Numbered from the stretch's first letter, positions 29,414 through 41,543 are shown. The stretch is DNA of 64,000 nt from Coemansia sp. RSA 487 (GCA_027577595.1 JANBRJ010000027.1:1-64000); one strand, 5' to 3'. The notes: generated from the letters alone by a model not told the origin. A program made the numbers and translations.

Positions 29414-32400
29414 AAAATGAAACTATCCTTATTTTCCTCTTCTTCCATTTGTTTCCTTGTCCATCCGTATTCAAATGAATTTTGACATGTATTTTGTAAG
29501 AATAAAACTATTGGTAATGAGCAAATCATTGACATTCCACAATGACAGCTTTCTGTCCCTCTCCTTGCTTTTTTCTCAATCTTTAGTATAAAATGTTAAA
29601 GTCGCATTTACGTATATTAGCTAGCATCCAATCACAGCCAAGCATTCACATCAATACCCCATTTCAGAATACAGCGTTTTTTCTCTTTTTTTTCTTGCCT
29701 ATGCACTTGTGCATCATGTACTATACATTTACAATATACACACATTCCCACTCATTTGTAGTTGCTTGACATATATAGCTTTGTCAACAAAAATAGTTAC
29801 TGCGCAATAAATGCACAACGATTATTCATCACTCTACTATTCCTGCCGATATTGCTGCTACTTTATTGATATAACTTGTCTATGGTTAAAAAAGGTTTTT
29901 TTGTATCTGGTAACTATTAATAAGGACACGCTAGTTCCAACAGTAATTGAACGATATCGAATAGTATACAAAATACTTTTTTATTTTTCTTCCCTCGGAC
30001 AAACATTTCTGACCATTTTTAGGAATTCAGCAGTAGTCGAATAACGATAACTCTAGTTCCGAATTCTCTTCTCTCTCCCTTTTTCTCTTCCAACGCGAAG
30101 ATTAGAATCCCTTTGTAAAAAACGAAAAACTTTCTTCTTCCTCTTCTCTTGTTAGATACCGTCTGAAATAATCAAAAAGGTATTGTAATTGATAATTCAT
30201 TGTTTTATAGTAACGCTTTTTTTCCGCAGGAAAGGTACAAAGGTTACGCGCCCTATACCTTAATATTTGTCCCTGAAGCCCTTGTAACCTTTTTGCCCCC
30301 CTGTTAATCCTATCCAATTGAAAACGACACGCTGCTTTTTTTTTGTTCACGAGCAATATGTGGAAGAAAGAGTGAAAGGGGAGAGCATACAAATAATGCT
30401 ATTTTTCTCCCTATTGTTCACATTAATCAATGAACGCGTTTGCTCCCCAAGTTCCCCCTCTCCTCATGATTTATGCTTAATGTTATAGCATGGATTAAAA
30501 AAAAAGGCCCAGGTTTGTCGACTAATAGCATACTTGTCCAAACTTTTATGCACCCTTTTTGCTATTCCTGCAAAAAAAAGAGAGAAATAACCAAACAAGC
30601 ACGAACTATTTGCATTATACGTGCAAGGGAGGGAGCGTAAAAAAGCTAAAGTACTTTTTGTTGGAGTTGCGCGGGATAAGGGCCCTTTTATTTTCCTCCC
30701 CATCTTGTGCGTTACCGGTTACTAACTCCTTTTTCTCTATTTCGTCTCGTTTATATATTTATTCATACGTTATTAGTAGAACAAGAACCAGATATTGTAG
30801 AACAGGTAAGATCACTAGCCACAAATATCAGCCATCCCGGCAGATTCACCTTGCACCGTTCCTCTCCATGCTTGTCAATACCTGTTTTGTCCTTGTATAA
30901 TCCACTTTTAAGGTGCAAAGAATTGCAGATCTTGCTTGCTGCGTGGCAAAAAAACAAACACCTTCTCATTGCTCTCACTTGAAATACCATTTGCTTTCCT
31001 TCGTGTCTGTCAATAATGAAACCACGCAACAAAAAATTCCATACACGTGCCTGTAAAGCAAGCCATTAAAACAATCTAGCCAAGAAGACAAGTGTTTCCT
31101 TTCCCTTTCCCATTGACAAATGCTTCCCATGGTTCCTCGTGCTTTGCACCTATTGTCCTTCTTTTAAAAAGAATGTGCACTTTCCTTATTTAAATTGCGC
31201 CTCACTTCTTAGCTCAAGTGTCAGGAGGGGATCTGTCCTTTCCTTGTTGATAATGTACTACGTACATAAGTGTGACATCCATATGGAAGAAACTCAATCC
31301 CCGAAATGTTTCCGGCTGTATTCACATACTTAATAGCACGTTTGGCTAGATGTTTGGGGGAATGGAAGCATAGTTTATTCGTTCACATATCCAAATGGAA
31401 AAAGTGTGACACTATAACTAGGCATTGTTCTACCCTACGTGTCTCCTAATCGCTTTCTCTCTCCCTAATTTTCCATTCCACATTTGGTCAATGTACTATT
31501 GTCGTTTACCTGTGGTGGATATAATATAGAGCAAATGTATGCATCATATTGCACTACAAGCTTTCTCTCTGTCAGAAACTACAGACAAATATCAAATAAC
31601 TGTTTGACAGCTAAAGGAGAATCCGAAACCTCCCTCTCTTAGGGGGTTTTTTTTTTGCTCACACGAGATCACGCAACTTCAAATGGCCTTGCGTTTCAGG
31701 ACTCCCTGTGGCTTGTTTCAACAAATAAATGTTTCTATTAGCTTCCCGGCTATACCCTGGTTTTTGCTTTATTCCCAGGTATATACATTGTGTGGCTCGA
31801 TATACTATATTCCCCTGTTGTTTTTTGGGATGCTGCATGAAAGGAAAAAAAACAAGGCTTAGCTATTCTTTCATTGCACACATGGGGGGTTCTAGTCAAA
31901 AACAAACAAGGAAAAGATGGTGGAAATTTTGACCAATTCCAATCTCCACACCAAACAAAAGAAATAATCCAAAATTTCCTTGGCTTATGCGAAACATCCC
32001 AGCCCAAGCAAACCCATTTTTCTTTTTGCTCATCTTTCAAATTCTTTGGTTTCCATTCCTCCTCCCCCCATTCCGCCGCGTACTTTTGATTGTTCTAGAC
32101 ATATTGGGGAGAAGGAAAAAGGAAAAATGGCAGTGACATTTTTTTTTCTTGTTCTTGTCATCCATGGACCCCTTTGCTCCGTAAAGGGTATTGCCAATAG
32201 CACGCGTACTGCGCCCTATGTTACTGCCCTCCCATTAAAACATTAATGTCCACATGTTTTTTCTCCAATTCATTTTAAAATGCCCCAAGATATTAACATG
32301 AGAGAGAGGGAGGCGAGTGGAAGGAGGGATCTGTTATGCAGAATGTCGTCTTGTTTATTGCCCAGCCAAGCTTGTTGAAAGAGCGGGAAACATTTCGCAA

Positions 32401-32917
32401 TTGGTCAAGCCTAAATTTTTTATCCAATATGACAGGACCCAAGCTGATATTCGATTGTCTAAAAAAAAATAGAACCTTGGCTGCTGCTGTTTTTTTCAAT
32501 TCGCTTGTATGCGAACATTTCATTTTCTCTCTTACCAAAAAAAAACACCCCTGGCTGCAAGTACTCGCGAGGTTTATATACTTTTTCGCTCCTCTCTCTC
32601 TTCCCGTTTTGAACTATAGAAGCCTGTATTCTCCCTTTTCTTTATCCTTTTTTATCTCCATACCTGCTGTCTATTGTTTTGCCTTTAAACCCACAAAAGT
32701 CCCCTTACCAGCCACCATTCCGTATATAAGCACATTTGACAAATCGTTTATTTTTTTATCCTTTTATGTTTTTTTTGCTTTCTCTGTGGATGAGGATATA
32801 TGTGTAGTATCGCCAACCACTAGCAAATAGTCGCAAAACCAAACTCAATATTGATTTATATTCAACTATATATTTATTTGTAGCATAGCTGTACCATAGC
32901 AACATTTTATATCTAGA
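29414..32917. promoter_or_regulatory. 3.5 kb non-coding region upstream of the C2H2 factor
   Basis: This is the longest stretch without a supported gene. It is AT- and pyrimidine-rich, with many T-runs, scattered ORFs below ~165 codons that show no domain, and no tRNA, snRNA or transposon ends that I could recognise. Features near its end (TATA-like boxes around 32566 and 32723 and T/C-rich leader sequence) point to a promoter and long 5' leader for the gene at 32918. A spliced leader or non-coding RNA is possible but not demonstrable by eye. Confidence 0.4.
32722..32729 (+). promoter_or_regulatory. Candidate TATA box of the C2H2 factor gene
   Basis: GTATATAA lies about 190 bases before the ATG at 32918 in an otherwise C/T-rich context. 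Spacing is reasonable for a fungal promoter with a leader of ~100-150 bases. Confidence 0.4.
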
Positions 32918-35293
32918 ATGTCGGGTTATTCGTTTGGGAACACACAAGCGGCACTCGTTGGCTCGTCGACGATTGATTTGAATAGCGGCCAAAGCAACGG
33001 TGCCAATTCCAATAGATTCGCTGAAACACGCGTGCACCGCAGGGACTCTGTCATGGATCCCAGGTACGGCGACAAGGACCATGGCGACGCCTCCTTTCCG
33101 GGCTCTCTTTCCACCATAGGAGCCAACACCGTTGGTGATAATGTCATTGCGGATTATTTCTTCAAGAACCAGCAAAGTAATCCAACAACAGCAACAACGG
33201 CTTCTGCATACATGCAGCAACAGCAATATGGATACGGCGGTGGCGTCCAGAACGCCACATCCAGTGGCAGCTGTAACCAGAGTCCAAGCGCTTCTGCTTC
33301 GGCGCTTCCAGGAACTCAATTGATGAGCACGACTAATGCAGCGATGGTGGCCGCCTCTTCATGTCTGGTCGATACACTACCGAGCTTTTTATCGTCGCTG
33401 CCAATGCCGAACGCAGTTGGCGGTGGAGAAGGAGGTGGAGGAGGTGAAGGAGGAGAGGCGTCTAAATACTCGACAATAGATGCCGTTATACGCAATGCTG
33501 TGTCTGTGGGAACTGCCGGTGATAGCACTCATGGTTCACACACGTACAGTATTACAGATAACAGTGCGAATTGTGCCACAGCCACCGCTATCGCTGATTC
33601 CAACAACGAAACCAATACGGACAATCAAGCCAATGCGAATGCAACCGTGGGGAATAACGCCGCTTCTACAATAGCAAACTCAACAACAACAACAGATTCT
33701 TCGAAAGCAACGGAAGCAGCAAGTAGCGGTATATTTGCGGCAGCTGCTGCTGCTGCTGCAGCATCTGTTCCAACTCCCAGCACCACCGACAATACGGCTT
33801 GTGGCGGGTCTGACCATGGGCGAGGAGGAGGAGGAGGAGGCGCAGAGTTTTTTGCTGCATCAAATACGCAATATCGGCACCAACAGCAGCGCAATCCGTA
33901 CGACCAAACTCAGCACCACCATTACTCTTTTTCTCAAGATACTTCAATGCTCCCATCAGATCCATCCATCAGCGTTCCAGAAACTACCACGGAAACGACA
34001 GCAGCAGTTGCGGCGGCGGCCGCCGCAGCGGCAGCAGCAGCAGCCGCGACAGCTCCTCTTGATCTGAACTCGTACAGCATATCTGCGTTCAGTCGACCGC
34101 TCAGCCAGTCGAGCAGCACGGCTGCTGCGCTTTTGGGCGGATGCGACGCTACAAGCAGCAACGATGGGGCCGATGGATTCGTCTCGGTTAGTCAGAACTC
34201 TGCCGGGATCCTGTCTTCGCCGCTTCAACCGTTCCAGGGCCAAAGCCACTATGGAAATCACTACAGCCAGCAACCACAACAACATTATCAGCAACAATCG
34301 GTATATAGCTACAGCCAACCACAGCAGCAGCAACAGACGGTAGGAAGCTATGGCGACTACACAAGTTACTACAGATCGCCTTCAACAGTTATCGGTACTG
34401 GCGCCACAGCTGGTAACAGTGGATCCACGACCACGACCACGACCACGACGACATCAACAGCCGCCGCTGCCGCTGCCGCCGCCGCTGCCGCCGCCGCAAA
34501 TATGACCACACCAGCGGGATACTACACGGCAAGCAGCTACCAACCGTACATGCGGACAAGTATCGGATCCTACTACTACTCACAACCGTCGTCCCGGTAC
34601 TTTCCTTATGCAGCGTACCCGCCGGTAAGGCACTTTGTATCGCCAGCACGGCCATTCAAGTGCGAGACATGCGAACAGTCGTTTTCGCGGAACCACGATT
34701 TGAAGCGCCATGTGAAGATTCATTCGGGGGTCAAGCCGCATAAGTGCCCCAAGTGTGGAAAGAGCTTTGGCAGGTCAGATGCTCTTAAGCGGCATTCTAT
34801 GGTCAAGCGATGCCGCTCTGCAACAACTGCCTCCGGAGCATCGTCATCCGGCGGTAACAATGCGGCCTCGGCTACAGCTTCTCTGGCATCCGCCGCTTCT
34901 GCTGCCAAAGGTGCAGGTTCTCAGAGCGTTGCTGCTGTATCATCGGGATCTTCTTCCAGTAACATTGCTAATAACACAAGCGGTGGTGGAAATGTTTCTA
35001 TTGGAATGCGACACCAACAAGCCAGCAGTAGCCTGCTTCACAGCATAACTTCAGCTCAATATCCTCAGCAGCAGCAACAGCAACAGCAGCAGCAGCAGAA
35101 TGTTCACCATTATTATGCTCAGCAGCAATCGCCGCACGGCAGTGCAAACATGCTGACACCCGTGTCAAGCAGCTCCAGACTAGCTCCGGTTAGCACATTG
35201 TTTGGACAGCAATCAACCGGAGTACCAATGACTACTACGTCCACAGGGTCGATTGTATCCAGTATGCTGGCATCAAGAACCAATCCCATCTAG
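32918..35293 (+). CDS. C2H2 zinc-finger transcription factor, Crz1-like finger pair
   Basis: A 791-residue regulator with two adjacent zinc fingers at residues 582-632. Finger 1 is C-x2-C-x12-H-x3-H (Cys582, Cys585, His598, His602). It is followed by a linker (SGVKPHK) and finger 2 (Cys610, Cys613, His626), in which the last ligand appears to be Cys632 after five residues, that is C2HC. The motifs HDLKRH and RSDALKRH are typical of the Crz1/Prz1-like branch of fungal C2H2 factors, but calcineurin-docking motifs were not established, so that assignment is tentative. Both flanks are low complexity, with poly-Ala, poly-Gly, poly-Thr and poly-Gln runs. The gene has a very long upstream region (3.5 kb). 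Confidence 0.85.
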   Translation: MSGYSFGNTQAALVGSSTIDLNSGQSNGANSNRFAETRVHRRDSVMDPRYGDKDHGDASFPGSLSTIGANTVGDNVIADYFFKNQQSNPTTATTASAYMQQQQYGYGGGVQNATSSGSCNQSPSASASALPGTQLMSTTNAAMVAASSCLVDTLPSFLSSLPMPNAVGGGEGGGGGEGGEASKYSTIDAVIRNAVSVGTAGDSTHGSHTYSITDNSANCATATAIADSNNETNTDNQANANATVGNNAASTIANSTTTTDSSKATEAASSGIFAAAAAAAAASVPTPSTTDNTACGGSDHGRGGGGGGAEFFAASNTQYRHQQQRNPYDQTQHHHYSFSQDTSMLPSDPSISVPETTTETTAAVAAAAAAAAAAAAATAPLDLNSYSISAFSRPLSQSSSTAAALLGGCDATSSNDGADGFVSVSQNSAGILSSPLQPFQGQSHYGNHYSQQPQQHYQQQSVYSYSQPQQQQQTVGSYGDYTSYYRSPSTVIGTGATAGNSGSTTTTTTTTTSTAAAAAAAAAAAAANMTTPAGYYTASSYQPYMRTSIGSYYYSQPSSRYFPYAAYPPVRHFVSPARPFKCETCEQSFSRNHDLKRHVKIHSGVKPHKCPKCGKSFGRSDALKRHSMVKRCRSATTASGASSSGGNNAASATASLASAASAAKGAGSQSVAAVSSGSSSSNIANNTSGGGNVSIGMRHQQASSSLLHSITSAQYPQQQQQQQQQQQNVHHYYAQQQSPHGSANMLTPVSSSSRLAPVSTLFGQQSTGVPMTTTSTGSIVSSMLASRTNPI

Positions 35294-35516
35294 AATATCA
35301 ACCATATTTCCTATTTATACTACATACATGTTTTCCAAATATATATTGATTTTTAATGCATGCATTTCCCCCTTTATCCAATAACCATTTGGTATGCGAG
35401 AAATGGAAAAAAAAAAGTGGCGGAATACTTTCTAGTGAATATTAGCAATATAGCTCAAGCTATTGCCAGTCAGGATTGACAACGGAGAACAATAGAGAAA
35501 ATAGCAATGTCAAAAA

Positions 35517-37301
35517 TTAGCAATCCTCTTCGCCCAATATTGCAAACATCGATTGTTGAGCAAATGGTTGATGCGAGTCGTCGTCATCTGACATTTGGTG
35601 GTCACTTTGACTACTACAGCCATTGTCTTCTGCGCCGCTCTGCTGATCACTGGGGGCAATCCCACCGACATCTTGGTTGTCGCCCAGGTACGAAAAGTCA
35701 TCAAAGAACCCGGGAGGCTTGAACGATAGAAGGATCCGCCCATCCAGTTCCCACCGAAGCATATGCAGGGCCGCTCTGTACACATCAGGACGCGCCGCCT
35801 TTGAAGTGTAGAAGCCACGGTCGATGGCAAACGCCTCGCAAATCTCCCATGCCGACCACTTGTGCTCCACCTTGGTTTCCGACAGATGCGGATGATCCTC
35901 CTCCTCGGTTGGCTTTAGGACCAGCACCTTTTCCAGGGGAACACGCTCAGCGAGATATAGCACCGATGTGTAGGGTTCCTGCACTTGCGCAATGTTGTAC
36001 AGGCCAGCAAGCACCTGAAGCGGTCGGCTGACCACGCAAGGGAATACTAGCCCAGGACAGTCGCACAGGCGCAATGTTGGAGTTACGTGGATGGTCTGAA
36101 AGTGTTTGGTGTGCCCGGGCGTCCTGCTTGTACTGACGACCGTCCGGTTCATGATGCTGTTGATAACCGTGCTTTTGCCGACGTTTGGGTGTCCGACAAG
36201 CCCGATGGTGACGTATTTGCCGCTGACGACTTCACCGTGACCGCCGTTATTCTGGTTGTTGTCTTCACTTGCCTCTGGTCTATTAGCTTCATTCGTCTTG
36301 TTCTCGCTATCGCCATCGCTGTCAGAAAGCTCCTGCTTGCTATTTTCTACATTACCTGAATCTGAATCTGCATCTGAGTCTGAATCAGCAGCGTATCTGG
36401 CGATAAGCTCATCCCAGTCCACAAGATCCAGCTTCTGCGGATTGCACACGCTCCGACACGCCTCAAACAGCCCACCAACGAGCGACGAGTCATATACGCG
36501 CTTTCGCGGGCGGTTTTTCCTGAGCTTCATCTGCGCAGCACTCGTATCGTCTAGCATCACAGTCTTGTCGTTTCGGTAGCAGCAGAACGTGGTCAGTGCC
36601 ACCGACGGGAACTGGACTCTAAAGTAATGCATCCACGCCTTGACTGTGTCGGGAGCCACCAGGTCGGTCTTGTTTAGAACAACGACCAGCGGCTTACCCG
36701 TGGTCTCTGTAATGTACCTGTAGAGCGACGGTGGGAAATGCAGCACCGGGTGGCGAATATCGACAACCATTAATAGGATATCGCTAATCTCGACGACACG
36801 CCACAGCTGTCTCCATACTTCCAGGTTCTTTTCATAGAGACTGACATTGTCAGTGTGTGCTTGAAGCTTCTTTGTCCACTCTGCAAAATACGCTGCCTCC
36901 CGTGCTTCGACGGCCTCTCTGGACTCGCCGTACTTCCATGTCGGGCGTATCGGGATATCAACATCGACCGAGTAAGCATCATCGAATGACATTGTCAGTG
37001 CCTGCTTGGGATCCGCATAGTGGATGGGCCGCATGCTGCGCTTCTTGTTTGCTTCGATTTCTGCGCGCGTCAGCTTATCAAACTGTGACGTGAGACGGTT
37101 GATGTTTGGTTTGTTGGCAGATGTATCTTTTAGCGTTTGTTGTGGTTGCGTGACATCTCTGGTGGTGTGATACGTTGTTGTATTTGTTTCAATGGCTGCT
37201 TCTGTGTCAGACCCATGCTGGTCATTGCGTTTCCGTGCACGCTTTGCTTGCAGCTGGGCTTTTTTCTGTTTTATACTGAACGGCTTTTTCCTGTGGACCA
37301 T
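35517..37301 (-). CDS. GNL1: GNL1-type circularly permuted GTPase
   Basis: A 594-residue GTPase of the YlqF/YawG group, in which the G motifs occur in permuted order. G4 comes first (VVLNKTDLV), then G1 GHPNVGKS at 370-377, then a switch-I-like TRTPGHTKHF and G3 DCPGLVFP. The N-terminus MVHRKKPFSIKQKKAQLQ is the basic start typical of GNL1/HSR1. An acidic run of about 30 residues separates G4 from G1. Relatives such as Lsg1 and Nog2 act in ribosome assembly; a nucleolar or cytoplasmic role in 40S/60S maturation is inferred. All GTP-binding motifs look intact. It is convergent with the C2H2 gene, 223 bases apart. Confidence 0.92.
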   Translation of the reverse strand: MVHRKKPFSIKQKKAQLQAKRARKRNDQHGSDTEAAIETNTTTYHTTRDVTQPQQTLKDTSANKPNINRLTSQFDKLTRAEIEANKKRSMRPIHYADPKQALTMSFDDAYSVDVDIPIRPTWKYGESREAVEAREAAYFAEWTKKLQAHTDNVSLYEKNLEVWRQLWRVVEISDILLMVVDIRHPVLHFPPSLYRYITETTGKPLVVVLNKTDLVAPDTVKAWMHYFRVQFPSVALTTFCCYRNDKTVMLDDTSAAQMKLRKNRPRKRVYDSSLVGGLFEACRSVCNPQKLDLVDWDELIARYAADSDSDADSDSGNVENSKQELSDSDGDSENKTNEANRPEASEDNNQNNGGHGEVVSGKYVTIGLVGHPNVGKSTVINSIMNRTVVSTSRTPGHTKHFQTIHVTPTLRLCDCPGLVFPCVVSRPLQVLAGLYNIAQVQEPYTSVLYLAERVPLEKVLVLKPTEEEDHPHLSETKVEHKWSAWEICEAFAIDRGFYTSKAARPDVYRAALHMLRWELDGRILLSFKPPGFFDDFSYLGDNQDVGGIAPSDQQSGAEDNGCSSQSDHQMSDDDDSHQPFAQQSMFAILGEEDC

Positions 37302-38592
37302 GATTGCGAATTATGAAAAAAAAAAAGATAAACAGGGTTGTGTACGAATTACAGAAACAAAATGAAGCTTAGAAAGCTGGGAGGGAAAAAAGGCTTTGGA
37401 ACCTTTTCTTTCCACATATATCGTCATCACCACCCTTTTCACAAAGAATAAATCCAGAAATGATCAGATCAGCAGATTTAGATCATCTGAGAACAGAAAG
37501 AGGAAAAATTAGAGTAGAGCGATTGGGCGGCACGTGGAACACTGGAAATTGTGTGATGCATAACAGGTGATTTACACAGTGATTGCTGTGGCCAACCAAG
37601 TGGAAAAGAGCAAAGGCTCGTATATCAATTTGACGCAGCCAAATAGAAATTGCAAAAATCAGTGCACGCAAAGTGTTGCAACAGTTGACACGGCGTCAGT
37701 ACAGCCCCACGCCCGCCTCGCATCATCAGCAAAGCAACACAGATGAACACAATAAAAATGCATGGTTTGAACATGCCAGACCTCAAAGCTGAAGGAAAGA
37801 CAAGAATAGCTGGAAAACCCCACTCTTGGGTAATAGTGATGATGGACGGCTGTTGCTGCTGCGGCAGCGGACACCCTACAAACGCGTGGACAGATTACAA
37901 ACCAGCGGACAGATTACAAACCACCAAGCGGATATGCCAGCAGTTTGCTTGACTAATTTGCCAACGCAAGCGATCGGGAAAAGACAAGAATGACCTGGAG
38001 AACCGTCCAATGATTACGAAATGGGACAGCTCAGAGAAAAGGAGTCTTGACAAATGCATTTTTTGGCTGCGCAAAATGCCTGGAGAGGAGGCTTGACGAT
38101 AAAAAAAAAGCTTGGGGGAGCAATCAGATTGGCTCGAATGAATGCTGCGCAGCCGCAGATTGGGATTATTATGACTGCGGGGGGAAAAAGGAGACTTTTT
38201 GCGGAAAAAGCAGCACACATATTCCATTCCCACACAAAAAAGCCAAAAGGGGGAGGCAGATGGCCCCCCGCCTATCCATGATGGCCTTTCATGCACAGTG
38301 CAATAAAGGCTGCGATGAAGAAGAAATTCAAGTCATCTTGGATTTGAAGAAAAAAGCACCCATTTATTCTAGACCTTTTTTCACCTGCTGTTTCACTTTT
38401 TTTTACTCTTTTTTTTCTCTGGCAAATTTGGTCTTTCAATTTCAAGCCTTGTCAATTTCTCTCTTCCTCTCCTCTTTCTTCTTTTCTTTGGTTTTAAAGA
38501 TATTTGCAAACGAGCAAACTCAAAATATTAACATAATAAACCGCGTAACAAACGCCAGGGCGTAGCTTAATATTCGCGTAAACCTTTGAATC
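37302..38592. promoter_or_regulatory. 1.3 kb divergent intergenic region between GNL1 and the cyclin gene
   Basis: No convincing gene. ORFs such as 38047-38565 (plus) have no domain and odd composition. A 17-base direct repeat lies at 37888-37925. GATCAGATCAGCAGATTTAGATCATCTGA near 37460-37490 contains several GATC/AGATC words, like the divergent promoter at 16.3 kb. The 250 bases before 38593 are T/C-rich. Confidence 0.4.
37888..37925 (+). repeat. Two-copy 19-base tandem repeat
   Basis: GGACAGATTACAAACCA occurs at 37888-37904 and again at 37907-37923. It could be a duplicated binding site or a chance slip; function unknown. Confidence 0.8.
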
Positions 38593-41197
38593 ATGGTTAG
38601 CCATCTAGGACACTTTGCGATTGAATCCAACACCCGTCTACACCCCCAGGGAGCAGCGGCAACAGCCATGCTGGACAACACTGCAGCCACACCACTTCAA
38701 GCGGCTGCAGTGCCGGCATGCCCGACCCGCGGCGACCTGGCGTTGTGTGTAGACGGGTGGTACCAGCAAAATCATCTCCACTCGCTGCAACAACATCAAC
38801 AGCAGCAGCCTTCTGAATATTCCTCTGTGCACGGACGTCTGGCTTCGACCGATTCCTCCTCGCCTGGCGCCAAGCGCCCTTACGATACTGATGCTTCTTC
38901 ACAGCCCAATGGTGGCAAACGCTCCCGCGGCTTTCGCATCAATGACTTGCTTAACCCAGCCGTCGCTGCAGCTGCGCCTGCACTGGCGGCTGCCCACAAC
39001 ATGACTGTTCCGACGTCGCTGGGCCGCACTCGCAGTGCCGACTCAAAGCACTACTACCAGCAGATAGCCCAGCTCCAGCTACGTCTTCAGAACCAACAAC
39101 AGCAGCAACCGCAGCAGATCCCCGCTGTGCGGCTCCCGCGCACATCCACTGCTCCAGTCGAGTCTGCCGCCGACCTTTGCGCCCAGGGTCTGGTTCGTGA
39201 AGCCCTCGAACTCGACAAGCTCTACGGTAAGTAACATTATTATTATCTCAATTATCCCCATCCCAGTTAAAATAGTTGGCCTTGGTGGGCAAAGACGGCT
39301 TGAAGGCGCACATCGTGGCTGAATGGCCAGTGGGCCACGTGATGCGGAATACTTCACGCAGTGTAGCTGCGCCTTGTGCTTGCTTTTTGTTTTTTTATTT
39401 TTTTGCACATTTGTGTTGTGCATTTTGTGTCTGCTGATTTCTGCAGCCTTCTCATATCCCCTCCAATCACAAGATGCTTCCTATTTTCGTGGTTTCTTTT
39501 TCTACACAGCTTGAGATGGGGGGTTGTCTTTGTATATTGTCCATTCTATTATGTGTGTATTTTGTACCGCAGCAGCTAGCTGCGAACAGAGGGAGAAGAA
39601 GAAGAAGAAGAAAGCTAGAGCAGGTATCATATTAATATTGGGAATATCTTCCCACATTGAACTAAAACCCCTTGAAAATGTAGATATTGCGTGTGTTATT
39701 ATCGAGAGCATCTGGCCACACCACTCGGTTTCGCAGCGCACCCAGCTATGTTCGCTAAGGTGCTTTGTAGCCGAAACTCACAGGCAGTCACGCTTGTCGC
39801 TCGACGCGCTTGAGCTATGCATGTTTTATCTACTGCGTGCAAAGTCCATTATCCAAGCCAAGCAGCGTGCGTCTCGCCAGCACGAAGAGCAGCAGGAGCA
39901 GGAGCAGCAAAAGGCAACAGCAGCACAAGTTCAGCAAAATCTTGCGAATTACACTCCGCCGTTGTCCCCATGCAGTCCACAGGCCGCTGCTGCTGCTTCG
40001 AACAATGGCAAAGGTGCTACTGCTTCCGTTACTGCATCGTCATCGGTAACAGTAGGCGGTGGATACAGTACAGCTGCTATGGTAGTTCCTGTTGGTGGCG
40101 GGCCGTCCAGCGGTATCAGCACCGATAGGCTTATTTCGCCGCCAAGCTCCAGCCCATTTACACCGGGCTCGGCGCAGCAAATGGGCCATGCGATTACGTA
40201 TATTGGCATGGATAAGCAGCATCTGCTCTCAAACGACATGATCAGCACCGTTGATGCGGACAACAAGCCTAAGCACCAACAGCACCAGCACCAGCACCAG
40301 CAGCACCAGCAGCGTGCCATTGCCGGCAGCACTGGCACTCTTCCCATTTCCTATCGCACGTTTGTTGCACCTGCAAACAAGCAGCAGCTCCACGAGCCAA
40401 CAGCTACCGTCTCAAAGGCACCTCTCTCTTCCGCTGCTGCTGCTGCTGCTGCTGCTGATGATGACGATGCGCCTAAGCAACCCGTGTCTCCTTCAGAAAA
40501 GGGAAATGAGGTGTCTGGCGGTGGCAGGCGCAAGCAGAATGTCACCAAATGCGGGCGCCGCATGTTTGTGGCGGCCCTTATTTGCGCGTCAAAGTTCATG
40601 TTCGACCGCACATACTCGAACAAGGCGTGGAACAAGATCACCAAGCTCCCGCTAGCGCAGATCAGCGATATGGAGCGTGCGTTCCTTGACATGATCGACT
40701 ACCGGCTCTATGTGGACCGCAGCACCTACGACAAGTTCCACCGCCTTCTTGCGCGCTCCGGAATGCGCAACGGAAGACTCATGGTCTGCGACCCGCTATC
40801 GTCGTCCTCTCCTTCGCCGCCTACGATGGCATCGGCATCGCCTCTCCCATCGCCGACTCGCATAACCACACCGCATTCGGCGGTTGCTGATAATACGAAA
40901 TCGGTCATGGGCTCCGGCGCCACCACCAGCGTGCCCTCGCCTGCTTCGTTGTCGTTGTCTACAGAACAACAGCAGCAGCTGATCAAGGCCCCGCGGATGT
41001 CATCCATCCAGCTGGCGTCTGTGTCGTCAACTCCCATTTCGCCAACCGCTGTTGTTCCAAACTCGGCTGATCTGCGCGCCGCTGCCATGAACGTCCCAAT
41101 GTCTATCTACCAGCATCAACAGCATGCAATGGGTTTTGCTCATGCTCTAAACAGCCATCAGCATGTTCAGTACCACCAGGCTTCTGGGTATCAATAG
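38593..41197 (+). CDS. PCL-type (Pho85-class) cyclin, two exons
   Basis: Exon 1 runs 38593-39226 and ends at a GTAAGT donor (39227). Exon 2 most likely starts at 39573 after ACCGCAG and runs to the stop at 41197; both are in phase. The cyclin box starts just after the join: VDIACVIIESIWP, then FVAETHRQSRLSLDALELCM and YLLRAKSIIQAK. A ~225-residue low-complexity insertion follows. The box resumes with CGRRMFVAALICASKFMFDR, KAWNKITKLP and FLDMIDYRLYVD, the hallmarks of Pcl/Clg1 cyclins that activate Pho85-type kinases in growth and nutrient control. An alternative 60-base in-phase intron (39624-39683) cannot be excluded. The large insert inside the cyclin box is unusual but seen in Clg1-like proteins. 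Acceptor choice is uncertain. Confidence 0.75.
39227..39572 (+). other. Probable intron of the PCL-type cyclin gene
   Basis: A consensus donor GTAAGT at 39227 and acceptor CCGCAG ending 39572 give a 346-base phase-1 intron. Earlier acceptors at 39446 and 39509 would run into a stop codon at 39512-39514 in the required frame, so they are disfavoured. An acceptor three bases later (39575) is equally possible. Confidence 0.6.
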
Positions 41198-41543
41198 GAG
41201 TTGGTTTTCTTTTTCTTACTTTTCTGTCTGGGCGGCTTCCCAACAAAAGTTGTGGTGCTTGTTTTTCCCCTTATTCTTTTTATTCGATATCGGTTTTCTC
41301 CCTCCTCCTCCACGCATATCTCCACATCTCAATGTTTACGGTTTTCTTTATTTTTCAATTACGCAAAAGGCGAGCAAATGTTTCTTTTTATTGAAAAGCA
41401 GTAGAGATTTGCAGGTAAAAAAAAACCTCGTTGAAGTAGATGTACATTCTGATTTTTTTTTTTGGCATCAATGTATATCTCCCCCAAAAAACAAATAGAG
41501 AATCCATATTATTTGCAAAAGGCTAATAGAAAACTACTTTCGG
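41198..41543. other. Shared 3' region of two convergent genes
   Basis: 346 bases between the cyclin stop and the MAPKK stop. T/C-rich on the plus strand at first, then A-rich, as expected for two 3' ends. No gene seen. Confidence 0.45.

Noticed and set aside
32336-32830. 164-codon plus-strand ORF
   Set aside because: Phe-rich product of a pyrimidine-rich leader upstream of the C2H2 gene.
38047-38565. 172-codon plus-strand ORF before the cyclin gene
   Set aside because: Phe/Ser-rich translation of a T/C-rich leader; no motif.
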